Shown: in pieces, positions 18,341 to 27,421 of the stretch
Layout: each line of letters starts with the position of its first letter
How positions within the stretch are numbered: the first letter of the stretch is position 1
NCBI RefSeq assembly: GCF_005771495.1
Contig: NZ_VAUW01000014.1
Location: 34,353 to 98,352, forward strand
Origin: Maribacter sp. ACAM166
GTDB lineage: Bacteria > Bacteroidota > Bacteroidia > Flavobacteriales > Flavobacteriaceae
Length of the DNA stretch: 64,000 bases
Reading direction: 5' to 3'
Translations under genes and position numbers: made by a program
The notes under the pieces: generated by a model
What the model saw: the letters and a program-made list of their open reading frames with translations, nothing else
What the model was told of the DNA's origin: nothing
The model's database searches: none

Positions 18341-20518
18341 ATGAGATTCTCCGCCCTACTTTTTATATTTATTTTGCTATTGGTATTTAAGGTAAACTCC
18401 CAAAAGAAAAATCAAGATTACAAATTACATATTTATAAAGCCACAAGTTCCATAGTAATAGATGGCATTGGTAATGACGAAGCTTGGAGCAGTGCTGAAG
18501 AAGCCAATGATTTTTTTATGGTTCTACCAATGGATGACCGTAAAGCAACTGAGCCCACAACTATTAAAATGACTTATGATGAGAAGAATATATACCTATT
18601 GGCAACATTTTATAATGCGACCAAAGCAGACTACTTTGTAGAATCATTACGTCGCGATTTTTCATTTGGAAAAAATGACAACTTCCTTCTTTTTTTAGAC
18701 CCTTTCAATAACCAAACTACCGGCTTTTCCTTTGGTTCTAACGCTTACGGAGCTCAATGGGATGGTACCATGTATGACGGTTCTAAAATAGATTTAAATT
18801 GGGATAGTAAGTGGATTTCTAAAGTTACCCGTGATGAAAAGAAATGGGTCTTTGAAATGGCAGTGCCCTTTAAATCTATTCGATATGAAGAAGGGGTTAA
18901 GGAATGGGGAATAAATTTTAGCCGACTAGATTTAAAATCGAGTGAAAAATCAAGTTGGACACCTATTCCACGTCAATTTCCCACAGCTTCCCTGGCCTAT
19001 ACAGGTACTTTAGTCTGGGATACTCCACCGCCTGCTCCAGGAACAAATTTTTCTATTATTCCCTATGTATTGGGAGATGTCAAACAAAACTTAGAAGTTG
19101 GCGGCGACGTTAAGACCACCGGAAAAATTGGTGGTGATGTAAAATTTAGTCTTACCTCTTCCTTAAACCTAGATTTAACGGTGAATCCTGATTTCTCACA
19201 GGTTGAAGTGGATCGCCAAGTAACCAACCTAGACCGTTTCGAATTATTTTTTCCAGAGCGTAGACAGTTCTTTTTAGAAAATGGAGATTTATTTGCCAAT
19301 TTTGGATATGAGACCATTAGACCATTTTTCTCCCGAAGAATTGGACTGAATGTACCTATTCAAGCTGGTGCGCGTATAAGCGGTAACCTTAACGATAAGT
19401 GGCGATTGGGCGTTATGGATATGCAAACAGCACCTATTGAAGAATCTGGGCAGCCTAGTCAGAATTTTGCAGTAATGTCTTTACAGCGAAAAATATTTGG
19501 CCGTAGTAGTATTGGTATGATGTTCGTGAACAAACAATCCATTAACTATCCAATGGAGAATGATTCATTGGTTGATATATACGCCAAATATAATAGAAAT
19601 CTTGGTGTAGAGTACAATCTGGCTTCTGCAAATAATGCCTGGAATGGTAAGGCATTTTTTCTAAAATCCTTTGCCCCTACCGATGAGGATAGCGGATTTA
19701 CCCAAGGTGCACACATAGGATATACCAACCGTAAATGGAACTGGCGCATACAAGAGGAATGGGTTAGCAATGATTACTCTGCGGAAGTTGGTTTTGTTAG
19801 GCGAAGAGGCTATAGAAATATATCAGGAAAAGTAGGGCATTTGTTTTTTCCAAAAGCAGGTCCAATACTTAGTCATGGCCCGGAAGTAAACGGATTCTAT
19901 TATTTCAACGAACAATTTAACGAGACCGATCACACTGCTTACGTAACTTACAAATTGGATTTTCGAAAGCGAAGCAGCCTACTCTTCTTTTTGGGGGATG
20001 ATTATGTAGAATTACTTTCACCGTTCGACCCTAGCGGACTTGGTATTTCGACGTTAGCCACGGGCACCAAACATAGCTGGAATTCTTTTGGATGGGAATA
20101 TCAATCCAAACCTCAAAGTTTACTGACCTATGCTTTTGAAGGTCGATTAGGAGGCTATTACCAAGATGGAAATAGAACAAGTTTAACTGGAGAAGTCGGC
20201 TATAGATTTCAACCGTATGTGAGCTTGAAGGCTAATTTAAATTACAACCATATCAACTTACCCGCACCATGGAATACGAATAAATTTTGGTTAATTGGTT
20301 CAGAAATAGATATCACGTTGACCAATAAACTCTTCTTTGCCAATTTGCTCCAGTACAATGAACAGAGCAATAATTTTAATATCAATTCGCGTTTTCAATG
20401 GCGCTATAGTCCAGCTTCCGATTTGTTCATAGTCTATACCAATAATTATTTAATAGAACCCTATGCGAGTCGTAATTGGGGGTTAACTTTAAAATTCACC
20501 TATTGGTTAAATAATTGA
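18341..20518 (+). CDS. DUF5916 protein with CBM9-like N-domain
   Basis: 725 residues with a signal peptide (1-20). Residues 25-220 form a CBM9-like beta-sandwich (IVIDGIGNDEAW, DNFLLFLDPFNN). A long outer-membrane-barrel-like region starts near VNPDFSQVEVDRQVTNLDRFELFFPERRQFFLENG, the hallmark of DUF5916 (quoted only as landmarks around residues 285-320). The C-terminus ends in alternating hydrophobic residues and W/F, as in barrels. The function is unknown; a surface binding or export role is inferred. It shares orientation with the TonB receptor upstream. Confidence 0.85.
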   Translation: MRFSALLFIFILLLVFKVNSQKKNQDYKLHIYKATSSIVIDGIGNDEAWSSAEEANDFFMVLPMDDRKATEPTTIKMTYDEKNIYLLATFYNATKADYFVESLRRDFSFGKNDNFLLFLDPFNNQTTGFSFGSNAYGAQWDGTMYDGSKIDLNWDSKWISKVTRDEKKWVFEMAVPFKSIRYEEGVKEWGINFSRLDLKSSEKSSWTPIPRQFPTASLAYTGTLVWDTPPPAPGTNFSIIPYVLGDVKQNLEVGGDVKTTGKIGGDVKFSLTSSLNLDLTVNPDFSQVEVDRQVTNLDRFELFFPERRQFFLENGDLFANFGYETIRPFFSRRIGLNVPIQAGARISGNLNDKWRLGVMDMQTAPIEESGQPSQNFAVMSLQRKIFGRSSIGMMFVNKQSINYPMENDSLVDIYAKYNRNLGVEYNLASANNAWNGKAFFLKSFAPTDEDSGFTQGAHIGYTNRKWNWRIQEEWVSNDYSAEVGFVRRRGYRNISGKVGHLFFPKAGPILSHGPEVNGFYYFNEQFNETDHTAYVTYKLDFRKRSSLLFFLGDDYVELLSPFDPSGLGISTLATGTKHSWNSFGWEYQSKPQSLLTYAFEGRLGGYYQDGNRTSLTGEVGYRFQPYVSLKANLNYNHINLPAPWNTNKFWLIGSEIDITLTNKLFFANLLQYNEQSNNFNINSRFQWRYSPASDLFIVYTNNYLIEPYASRNWGLTLKFTYWLNN

Positions 20519-20522
20519 TTAA

Positions 20523-21770
20523 TCATGACTTTTCTATAGCATCAATTACACCTAAGGCGGCCATTTCGCCTGAAAGCATAGCGGCATTTAAAGATCCATT
20601 AAGCAAATAATCTCCCGCCAGAAAAGTTCGTTCAGTAAGTCTGGTTTCAGAAGGTATCAAGCTATATCTTAAGTCATTCAATTTAGGTAATGCCATTTTA
20701 ATAGGATAATGTTTTAAGTAACGTTCTGTCGTAATTCCACAGTAGGTTTTTAAATCATCTTTCACTTTTTGAATGAGATCGTACTCCGTAAGATTATGTT
20801 CTTTAACTATCGTAACCGATAGTAATTCGTCAGTACCTCGCTGTGATGTAACCAATGATGTATGATAGAAAACATTATTGATTAAAGCATCTTTATCTGA
20901 AATTAAACCGATTAATGGGTCTTCTATTTTCCTTATTTTAGTGGTGAAGTATAAGGTGTCGGATGATTGCCAATTTAATTGTTGGTTTCTAAGGTTGGGT
21001 ATCAAAGGCGAAGCATCGGTAGCGATTATGGTATAATCAGGTGCTACGTTATGACCATCGGAAAATACGATAGAATTATCAGAGCAACTTTCTACCGAAC
21101 GATTGAATGTGATTTTAGTCTGTTCAAGTTTATTAAATAATTGTGTGGGAATTGCCCCTATGCCTGCCTTAGGTAAAACGGCATAGCCAGTACCGAACAT
21201 TTTGTATACAAATTGAAACATACGTGACGAGGTTTCCAAATTTGGTTCTAAAAAAATACCTGAAAAGAAAGGTTTAAAAAATTGTTCGATAATTTCAGTT
21301 GAGAATCCACTAGATTTTAAAAAAGTATGCGTGGAAGTTTCCTCTTCATTAAAAATTTCGTTCAACGATTTTTTTTTAACGGTACTATTTAATCTGAGAA
21401 TATTCCATTTATCAGAAAAACTACCAATAGTAGAAAATAGTGTAGGAAATAAAAATTGGATACTTCGTAATGGATCACCGAGAACCGAGCTTTTACCTTG
21501 ATTAAAAATTTGAGCACCAGGAAGAAATTTTTGAAGCTCTAAAGCGGAGTAATCAAGGTATTTTCGAGCCAAGGGATATGCATCTAACAATACTTGAAAT
21601 CCATGGTCTAGTTGATACCCATCAACCATATCTGTTTTCACACGACCTCCTACGCTGTCTGTCTTTTCATAAATAATTGGGGAATATCCTTCTTTTTCTA
21701 GTGCTAAGGCCGCAGTTAGCCCACTGATTCCTGCTCCTATAATTGCAATTTTAGTTGTCTTCTTTTCCAT
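20523..21770 (-). CDS. FAD-dependent amine-oxidase-like oxidoreductase
   Basis: 415 residues from ATG 21770 (MEKKTTKIAIIGAGISGL); upstream in-frame codons to 21890 lack the family start. The GxGxxG dinucleotide fold is followed by the FAD-binding VGGRVKTD and the substrate-entry motif DHGFQVLLDAYP, and the C-terminal FAD motif is FLAGDYLLNGSLNAAMLSG. This fits flavin desaturase/protoporphyrinogen-oxidase-like enzymes (PDS/UDP-Galp mutase fold). The substrate is unknown. It is divergently arranged with the AraC regulator, which probably controls it. Confidence 0.85.
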   Translation of the reverse strand: MEKKTTKIAIIGAGISGLTAALALEKEGYSPIIYEKTDSVGGRVKTDMVDGYQLDHGFQVLLDAYPLARKYLDYSALELQKFLPGAQIFNQGKSSVLGDPLRSIQFLFPTLFSTIGSFSDKWNILRLNSTVKKKSLNEIFNEEETSTHTFLKSSGFSTEIIEQFFKPFFSGIFLEPNLETSSRMFQFVYKMFGTGYAVLPKAGIGAIPTQLFNKLEQTKITFNRSVESCSDNSIVFSDGHNVAPDYTIIATDASPLIPNLRNQQLNWQSSDTLYFTTKIRKIEDPLIGLISDKDALINNVFYHTSLVTSQRGTDELLSVTIVKEHNLTEYDLIQKVKDDLKTYCGITTERYLKHYPIKMALPKLNDLRYSLIPSETRLTERTFLAGDYLLNGSLNAAMLSGEMAALGVIDAIEKS

Positions 21771-21892
21771 TGGTATAAAATTAATCAATTGATATCTTTG
21801 AATAAGATAATTAAGGAATACAAAATTTACTAATCGAGTATTTGGTTTGTTTAGATATGTAATGATTGGGTTTGTATTGAGACGAATCATCT

Positions 21893-22726
21893 ATGCATAA
21901 ATTTTTTAAAGATTTTAATACCGGTGGTTTACTTAAAATTGGCAACGAATCACTTTTGCAACCTTACCAAAAGGTTAAACAGCCAGATTTATATACATTT
22001 ATTAGAACAACTGATTCTCAAGCTAAGGTTGTTATTGATGGAATACCTTACACTATTACAGCCAATAGTGTAATTGCATTAACTATGGTTCAATTTTTAC
22101 AATTTTTAGAAGGAAAGGATTTAATTGTATACCAATTCAATAGAGAATTTTATTGTATCAAAGACCATGACAAGGAAGTAAGTTGTGCCGGACTATTATT
22201 TTTTGGAAATGCGCATATTCCTTTAATTTATTTACAACCGCAAGAGCAACGAAAATTTGATACACTTCATGAAGTATTTATAGATGAATTAGAAACTACA
22301 GACACTATTCAAGCAGAAATGTTACGTATGCTAATGGCTCGATTCATTATTATGAGTACACGATTATTAAAAACTAAAATGGGCTTTTATGAAACGCCAA
22401 ATAATACGAAGATTGATTTATTACGAAATTTTAATATGTTGGTAGAAACCTATTATAGGAACGAGCATACCGTATCTTTTTATGCTGATAAATTGTCTAA
22501 ATCACCAAAAACACTTTCCAATACGTTTGCCAAACTCAATACAAGTCCGTTACAAATTATTCATGAACGAATTACACTGGAAGCAAAACGACTATTAACC
22601 TATTCTGATAAAACAGTAAAAGAAATTGCTTACGAAATTGGTTTCGACGATGCTTCTCATTTAAGTCGCTTATTCAAAAAACAAACGCATCTATCACCTT
22701 CCAAATTTAAAAAACAGTTTGATTAA
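21893..22726 (+). CDS. AraC-family transcriptional regulator
   Basis: 277 residues: an N-terminal cupin-like sensor (about 20-120) and a C-terminal double helix-turn-helix (about 175-277). The DNA-binding part carries TVSFYADKLSKSPKTLSNTF and VKEIAYEIGFDDASHLSRLF, the classic second-HTH signature. The gene is divergent from the flavin oxidoreductase (122-bp intergenic region) and upstream of the 55-aa ORF and AhpD-like gene, so it is the probable local regulator. Confidence 0.9.
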   Translation: MHKFFKDFNTGGLLKIGNESLLQPYQKVKQPDLYTFIRTTDSQAKVVIDGIPYTITANSVIALTMVQFLQFLEGKDLIVYQFNREFYCIKDHDKEVSCAGLLFFGNAHIPLIYLQPQEQRKFDTLHEVFIDELETTDTIQAEMLRMLMARFIIMSTRLLKTKMGFYETPNNTKIDLLRNFNMLVETYYRNEHTVSFYADKLSKSPKTLSNTFAKLNTSPLQIIHERITLEAKRLLTYSDKTVKEIAYEIGFDDASHLSRLFKKQTHLSPSKFKKQFD

Positions 22727-22744
22727 GCATGTTAGGGGAAAATT

Positions 22745-22800
22745 GACAACATCTTGGATAATCTAACCCGTTTTAGGATTCCCTTTAATTTCATCTTTGT
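22745..22800 (+). promoter_or_regulatory. Candidate promoter/operator, copy A
   Basis: Upstream of the 55-aa ORF, GACAA at 22745 is followed about 50 nt later by CATCTTTGTAC, a TAnnTTTG-like -7 element. The 47-bp stretch from GGATAATC to TTTGTAC matches the region before the AhpD-like gene (copy B) at 28 of 47 positions without gaps, with the last seven bases identical. Confidence 0.4.
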
Positions 22801-22825
22801 ACCGAAGAAATAATACTACAAAGTC

Positions 22826-22993
22826 ATGAATCTAAAAAATAAATCCATTTTTAACCGAATTGAAATCTTCAAAGGAAAAAGCGCATCTAGTGCAAACTCT
22901 CTTAGTACTGCAAAACATAGTGAGGAAAATCAGTTATTTGATTATTACTTTGATGCGGAAAAGCCTTCTAGCTTGGTTAAACAATGGGTTTGA
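22826..22993 (+). CDS. Hypothetical 55-residue protein
   Basis: ATG at 22826 to TGA 22991-22993, 55 residues: starts MNLKNKSIFNRIEIF and ends SSLVKQWV. It is acidic/polar in the middle with DYYFDAEK and has no signal peptide or membrane segment. It sits between the AraC regulator and the AhpD-like gene, behind a promoter-like motif shared with the latter, which supports it being expressed. No family recognised. Confidence 0.45.
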   Translation: MNLKNKSIFNRIEIFKGKSASSANSLSTAKHSEENQLFDYYFDAEKPSSLVKQWV

Positions 22994-23011
22994 ACCAATA
23001 AAGGAATAATC

Positions 23012-23069
23012 GACAAGCTTAAAGGAATTACCTACATGGTTTAACCTTTGCAATGATTGCACCTTTGTA
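23012..23069 (+). promoter_or_regulatory. Candidate promoter/operator, copy B
   Basis: GACAA at 23012 and, 51 nt on, CACCTTTGTAC before the AhpD-like gene reproduce the layout of copy A (22745-22800). The shared blocks are GTTTA in mid-element and ATTnCAnCTTTGTAC at the end. The pair may bind the neighbouring AraC protein, or simply be two similar promoters. Confidence 0.4.
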
Positions 23070-23108
23070 CTAAGAATTACACACAACAAAATTAAAATAA
23101 ATAGAATT

Positions 23109-23657
23109 ATGAGCACATTTAATGTACCTACAAGAAATCAGGTAAGTAAAAAGAACCAAGTTATTTTTGATAGCCTAAAGAAAGCAGTTGGGTTTGTTCC
23201 CAATCTATACGCTACTTATGCACATAGTGAAACAGCCTTAGAAAATTATTTAAATTTTTCTAATGCAAAAACATCTCTATCTGCAAAAGAAAAAGAAGTT
23301 GTAAACTTAGCAGTAAGCCAAGTAAATAACTGTCTTTATTGTTTGTCTGCACATACTGCTATTGGAAAAATGAATGGTTTTACCGACGAACAGATTTTAG
23401 AATTAAGAGCTGGTAAAGCTTCTTTTGACTCAAAATTAGATGCATTAGCAATATTGGCTAAAAATGTAACGGAGAATAGAGGGCAGACCGATGCAGATAT
23501 TTTGGAAAATTACTTTAAAGCAGGCTATACAAAAGCCAACCTAATTGATGCTATTTCATTAATAGGGGATAAAACAATTTCTAACTATGTACATAGTACA
23601 ACTCAAGTTCCAATAGATTTTCCAATAGCTGAGCCATTAGATAGAGTAACCGTATAG
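23109..23657 (+). CDS. AhpD/CMD-like peroxidase-related protein
   Basis: 182 residues of the carboxymuconolactone decarboxylase/AhpD fold. The catalytic CxxC with trailing histidine is C75-LY-C78-xxx-H82 in NNCLYCLSAHTAIG. VPTRNQVSKKNQVIFDSL and VGFVPNLYATYAHS are the usual N-terminal elements of the uncharacterised peroxidase-related subgroup. Disulfide-based reduction of hydroperoxides is expected from the family. It is followed by a broken cupredoxin gene. Confidence 0.88.
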   Translation: MSTFNVPTRNQVSKKNQVIFDSLKKAVGFVPNLYATYAHSETALENYLNFSNAKTSLSAKEKEVVNLAVSQVNNCLYCLSAHTAIGKMNGFTDEQILELRAGKASFDSKLDALAILAKNVTENRGQTDADILENYFKAGYTKANLIDAISLIGDKTISNYVHSTTQVPIDFPIAEPLDRVTV

Positions 23658-23699
23658 TTAATAATAATTAAGAGCATCATGCTAATAAAACGTATAATA

Positions 23700-24086
23700 A
23701 TGAAAAAAGTAGTATTAATTGTAATAATAATATTGGCATTTACCTTTAATTCAAATGCACAAAACAGAAAGATGAATCAAGTTGTTAAAACTATTTCTTT
23801 ATAACAAACAACAGGCGAGTTTACCCAAAAATCATTAACTGTTGGTGAGGGTACTTATATTTTTGAAGTTTCAAATAATCATGTAGGTAAGGATGTGGGT
23901 TTGGTAATAGTACCTAAAGGAAAAGACGTTAGTAAGCCAGAAAATCATATTCAAACAGCATACGTAACTTCAACTGTTAAAGATGGTAGTGTAGAACAAT
24001 CCAAGGAAACACTATTAAAAAAAGGGGAATATGTGTATTTTTGTCCTTTAAATCCGACACCTCAGTATACTCTAACAGTGGAGTAG
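23700..24086 (+). pseudogene. Cupredoxin-like secreted protein with in-frame stop
   Basis: ATG 23700 gives a signal peptide (MKKVVLIVIIILAFTF, then NSNAQ). TAA at 23802-23804 interrupts the frame after KTISL, and the same frame resumes as QTTGEFTQKSLTVGEG through to TAG at 24086. The intact product would be about 128 residues. The C-terminal motif YFCPLNPTPQY carries the Cys ligand region of this cupredoxin-like family, and NNHVGKDVGLV the N-terminal His. A single G-to-T change (GAA to TAA) would explain the lesion. It could be a recent null, a sequencing error or, less likely, recoding. Confidence 0.7.
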
Positions 24087-24110
24087 TTTTAAGCGATAAT
24101 CTTATATAAG

Positions 24111-24147
24111 AAAAAGGGTTGTTCGAATTTGATGAACAACCCTTTTT
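24111..24147. terminator. Bidirectional terminator
   Basis: AAAAAGGGTTGTTC (24111-24124) and GAACAACCCTTTTT (24134-24147) form a perfect 14-bp stem with T runs on both strands. It serves the cupredoxin gene (plus) and the helicase gene ending at 24215 (minus). Confidence 0.9.
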
Positions 24148-24214
24148 AGGTATTTTAATTTCCTTTGAAAATACTTAAATAGTGTAGCCTATTTAAAGAT
24201 ACATTAGTTATCCA

Positions 24215-25807
24215 TTAATCCTCCGGCGGATGTCCATGAATATCTTCAAAAACAGTATCAAAATTTTCTCGTAAATAGGCATTCAATTTCTTCTGATAAT
24301 CATCTCTGAGCCAGCTTAAAAAGTTGTATGTACTTTTGCTGATGCATTTACCGTACACATGTATACGGTTGTCAATATCTTCTTTCAGTAATTTAGCCAA
24401 TGCCAACGCATCATATACATCTTCACTGTTTTCAATACAGATATACCCATGATGTGCAATTGAACGTTCTAAAACAACCTTAGATGATTCACCAGCAAAA
24501 GTTGCGGTTTCATACGTATCCTTAATATCAAAAAAGGTTTCATCAGAATTTTTAAATTCTTCTTTTATCTCATCCGAAAGATCCATTTTGAAATCACTTT
24601 CAATATCCTCGTCATCACGGATACGGTCCATGTAGAAATTTGGCGACTTAAATATAGCGCCCCAATCTAAATCTGCACCCCAAGGTCCAAATCGGTATAG
24701 GTTGTTACCTAGGTCAATAACCGTAAATCGCGATTTATTGTTCAAAATCCTTGATCCCCTACCAATCATTTGGTAATAAAGGGTAAGTGATTTTGTTGCT
24801 CTATTCAGGATAATCGTATCTATAGTAGGTTCATCAAAACCTGTAGTCAATATGCTTACCGAGGTTAAAATAGCATCTGGAGTTTCTCTAAACCATTTCA
24901 AAATTTGTTTTCGCTGTTTTTTTGTAGCGGTATTGTCTAAGTGCATTATAGGTAGACCGACAGCTTGAAATGTATGATAAACTTGTATCGATGTTTCGAT
25001 ACCATTATTAAAGATTAACGTTTTTTTACCTTTAGAGTGTTTTGTATACGCTTCTAAAAGTTTGCTCAGCATAGCTGGACTCGTATACAGGTCAGCTGAA
25101 GATTTTACAGTATAATCACCGTTAGAACCTATTTCTAATGAGGTTAGGCCCATATCGTATTGAAAAACCTCTGCCTTTGCCAAGAACTCATTTGCAATTA
25201 AATTTTCTATGGATTCCCCTGGTATGAGTTCAGCATAGTTTTTATTCATTGGCAGGTCTTTGTTCGAACTTAACGGAGTTGCCGTTACTCCTAAAACAAA
25301 GGAATTTTCAAAAAATTTAAAGAGTTTGGTAAAAGAATTATAATGCGCTTCATCAATAATCACAAGACCAACATCGGAAATATCTAACTGGCCATCATTC
25401 AATCTATTGTTCAAGGTTTCAACCATAGCCACATAACAACTATAGCGTTCTTGGTCGTCTAGATTGGCTTTGCTATTAACAACTTTATTTACAACCCCAA
25501 AGCTAGTAAGCATTTTTGAGGTTTGGTTGCAAAGCTCAATACGGTGGGTCATTACCAGAACTTTTTTGCTGTGGTTCTTTAGGTATTGGCGTACCATTTC
25601 AGAAAAAATCACTGTTTTACCACCACCTGTTGGTAACTGGTATAAAAGGTGGTAATCTTCACGTTCAGAATCGAACTTGTCGAAAATTTGTTGAATGGCT
25701 CCTTGCTGGTAGCTATAAAGTTCTTTTTCGGTTTTTTTATCCTGTAGTTCAAAAACAGTCTCTTGCATAAAATCTTCTCTGGAAGTTGCAAAGGTAACAT
25801 TCTCCAT
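24215..25807 (-). CDS. SF2 DEAD/DEAH helicase, SSL2-like (copy 1)
   Basis: 530 residues. Walker A PTGGGKT (59-65), MTHRIEL motif Ia region, DEAH box IIDEAHYNSF (about 150), motif III TATPLSS, motif V TTGFDEP and motif VI QMIGRGSR. After the two RecA domains comes a C-terminal charged domain of about 150 residues with no recognised fold. An alternative ATG at 25768 would remove 13 residues. Family members unwind or translocate on DNA, but the role of this subgroup is unknown. A clear paralogue is at 53302-54813. Confidence 0.85.
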   Translation of the reverse strand: MENVTFATSREDFMQETVFELQDKKTEKELYSYQQGAIQQIFDKFDSEREDYHLLYQLPTGGGKTVIFSEMVRQYLKNHSKKVLVMTHRIELCNQTSKMLTSFGVVNKVVNSKANLDDQERYSCYVAMVETLNNRLNDGQLDISDVGLVIIDEAHYNSFTKLFKFFENSFVLGVTATPLSSNKDLPMNKNYAELIPGESIENLIANEFLAKAEVFQYDMGLTSLEIGSNGDYTVKSSADLYTSPAMLSKLLEAYTKHSKGKKTLIFNNGIETSIQVYHTFQAVGLPIMHLDNTATKKQRKQILKWFRETPDAILTSVSILTTGFDEPTIDTIILNRATKSLTLYYQMIGRGSRILNNKSRFTVIDLGNNLYRFGPWGADLDWGAIFKSPNFYMDRIRDDEDIESDFKMDLSDEIKEEFKNSDETFFDIKDTYETATFAGESSKVVLERSIAHHGYICIENSEDVYDALALAKLLKEDIDNRIHVYGKCISKSTYNFLSWLRDDYQKKLNAYLRENFDTVFEDIHGHPPED

Positions 25808-25867
25808 AATGGATTACTAATTCACGGGTTAAAAAGGGTATCTTTTGCGACCATAGGTAACCGATTG

Positions 25868-26467
25868 ATGATAGATGCCAGTATTAAAATAAAACATTAC
25901 CATTTTAAAGTATATAAACCCTTTGGTTTGTTGAGCCAGATGTCTTCTGGTGAGGATCGTCAACTACGTAAAAAGCGCTTTCTGAGTGAGCTTTACGATT
26001 TCCCGGAAGGAATAATGCCAGTTGGGCGGTTAGATGAAAAATCAGAAGGTCTTTTGTTGATGACTACAGATGGTAAATTGAGCGATACGATAAACAGTGC
26101 AGGAATTGAAAAGGAATATTTGGTCCAACTCGATGGACTGATTACTTCTCATGGGATAGAACAATTATCCAAAGGTGTTAGTATAGGGGTTTTTGGTAAA
26201 AAGTATACCACTAAACCATGTTTAGTCAAACCATTAGAAAACGCTCCTGCCCTACCCAAAGCAGATACATCCTTACGTATAGGTAGGCATAGGCCAACCT
26301 CATGGATAAGTATAACGGTAACGGAAGGGAAATTCAGACAAATTCGGAAAATGACTGCTGCTGTGGGTTTTCCAACGTTGCGACTGGTACGTATTCGTGT
26401 AGGAGAAATCAAATTAGATAAATTAATACCTGGAGTAGTTGAGCCAACCCAACTTAATCGAGAATAA
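25868..26467 (+). CDS. rluE: 23S rRNA pseudouridine synthase, RluE-type
   Basis: 199 residues from ATG 25868 (MIDASIKIKHYHF); codons further upstream overlap the divergent helicase start and lack family similarity. The catalytic motif GRLDEKSEGLL places Asp56 as nucleophile. The core PTSWISITVTEGKFRQIRKM and VGFPTLRLVR closely resemble E. coli RluE, which makes Psi2457 in 23S rRNA. There is no S4 domain, as expected for RluE. Confidence 0.85.
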   Translation: MIDASIKIKHYHFKVYKPFGLLSQMSSGEDRQLRKKRFLSELYDFPEGIMPVGRLDEKSEGLLLMTTDGKLSDTINSAGIEKEYLVQLDGLITSHGIEQLSKGVSIGVFGKKYTTKPCLVKPLENAPALPKADTSLRIGRHRPTSWISITVTEGKFRQIRKMTAAVGFPTLRLVRIRVGEIKLDKLIPGVVEPTQLNRE

Positions 26468-26468
26468 T

Positions 26469-27404
26469 CTATTTAGGTATTCTTTTCCCAGTGAAGCGGG
26501 AAAATATGGTTAGCCTCTTTTTTGTGTTAATAAAATAGACCCCCATTAAGAGCATACACGAGGCGAAAGCTGATTGTAATGTTATATTCTCATTTAAAAA
26601 ATACCATCCTAATACCATAGCTATAATGGGATTTACATAGGAAGAGGTAGCTACTTTTTCTGGCGATACTATTCGTAATAAATAATTGAAAGCGGTGAAG
26701 GTTACAATACTTCCAAAAATTATTAATAGTACCATTGCCCAAACCACCTGTGTACTCCATTGATTTGGCGCTGACCATGTTTCACCAAATAGGGTGCTTA
26801 TCAGAAGCAGTGAAAAACCACTTGTAAGCATCTGATAGCCTGTGTTTACAAAGAAGTTCTTCGGTAAATCTGCCTTACCAACAAAAAGACTGCCGTATGA
26901 CCAGCTCAGCATACACAGGAATATTAATACCATTCCTAGTACGGCACCCTCTTGTGCAATAATCTCTTTTTGACCTACCAATAGAAAGATACCCGTGATG
27001 CCAAAGATGACACCAATTACAGACATGGGCTGTATTTTTTTTCCTTGAAGCACACGCATCATTAACAATACGACTAAGGGCTGTGCAGAAACTTCAAGGG
27101 CTGCAAAACTACTATCCACATATTTCAATGCCCAAACAATAACACCATTACCAAAAGTCAAAAATAGAAATCCGGCAAAAAATGTATTTTTAAATTGGGC
27201 CTTACTAATTTTTAAGGGTAACCCTAAAAGCTTGGATATTAGGAAAATTAAACTACCAGCTACAGCAAAACGAATACCCGCCAACATAAAGGCAGGTAAT
27301 TCGGTAACTGCAATTTTATTTAACAAATAGGTTGAGCCCCAAATGAAATAAATGGCAAAAAATGACAATACGACCAAAACGGTATTGCGTTTCATTTTTG
27401 CCAT
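26469..27404 (-). CDS. EamA/DMT-family transporter
   Basis: 311 residues with ten hydrophobic segments arranged as two EamA repeats. The N-terminal FFAIYFIWGSTYLLNKIA and LPAFMLAGIRF are typical, and the second repeat carries SSYVNPIIAMVLGWYFLNE. Drug/metabolite exporters of this type move amino acids, nucleosides or other small solutes; the substrate is unknown. Its stop codon abuts the convergent rluE stop. The start may be Met1 or Met4. Confidence 0.88.
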   Translation of the reverse strand: MAKMKRNTVLVVLSFFAIYFIWGSTYLLNKIAVTELPAFMLAGIRFAVAGSLIFLISKLLGLPLKISKAQFKNTFFAGFLFLTFGNGVIVWALKYVDSSFAALEVSAQPLVVLLMMRVLQGKKIQPMSVIGVIFGITGIFLLVGQKEIIAQEGAVLGMVLIFLCMLSWSYGSLFVGKADLPKNFFVNTGYQMLTSGFSLLLISTLFGETWSAPNQWSTQVVWAMVLLIIFGSIVTFTAFNYLLRIVSPEKVATSSYVNPIIAMVLGWYFLNENITLQSAFASCMLLMGVYFINTKKRLTIFSRFTGKRIPK

Positions 27405-27421
27405 AGGAGATTTATTAGATA

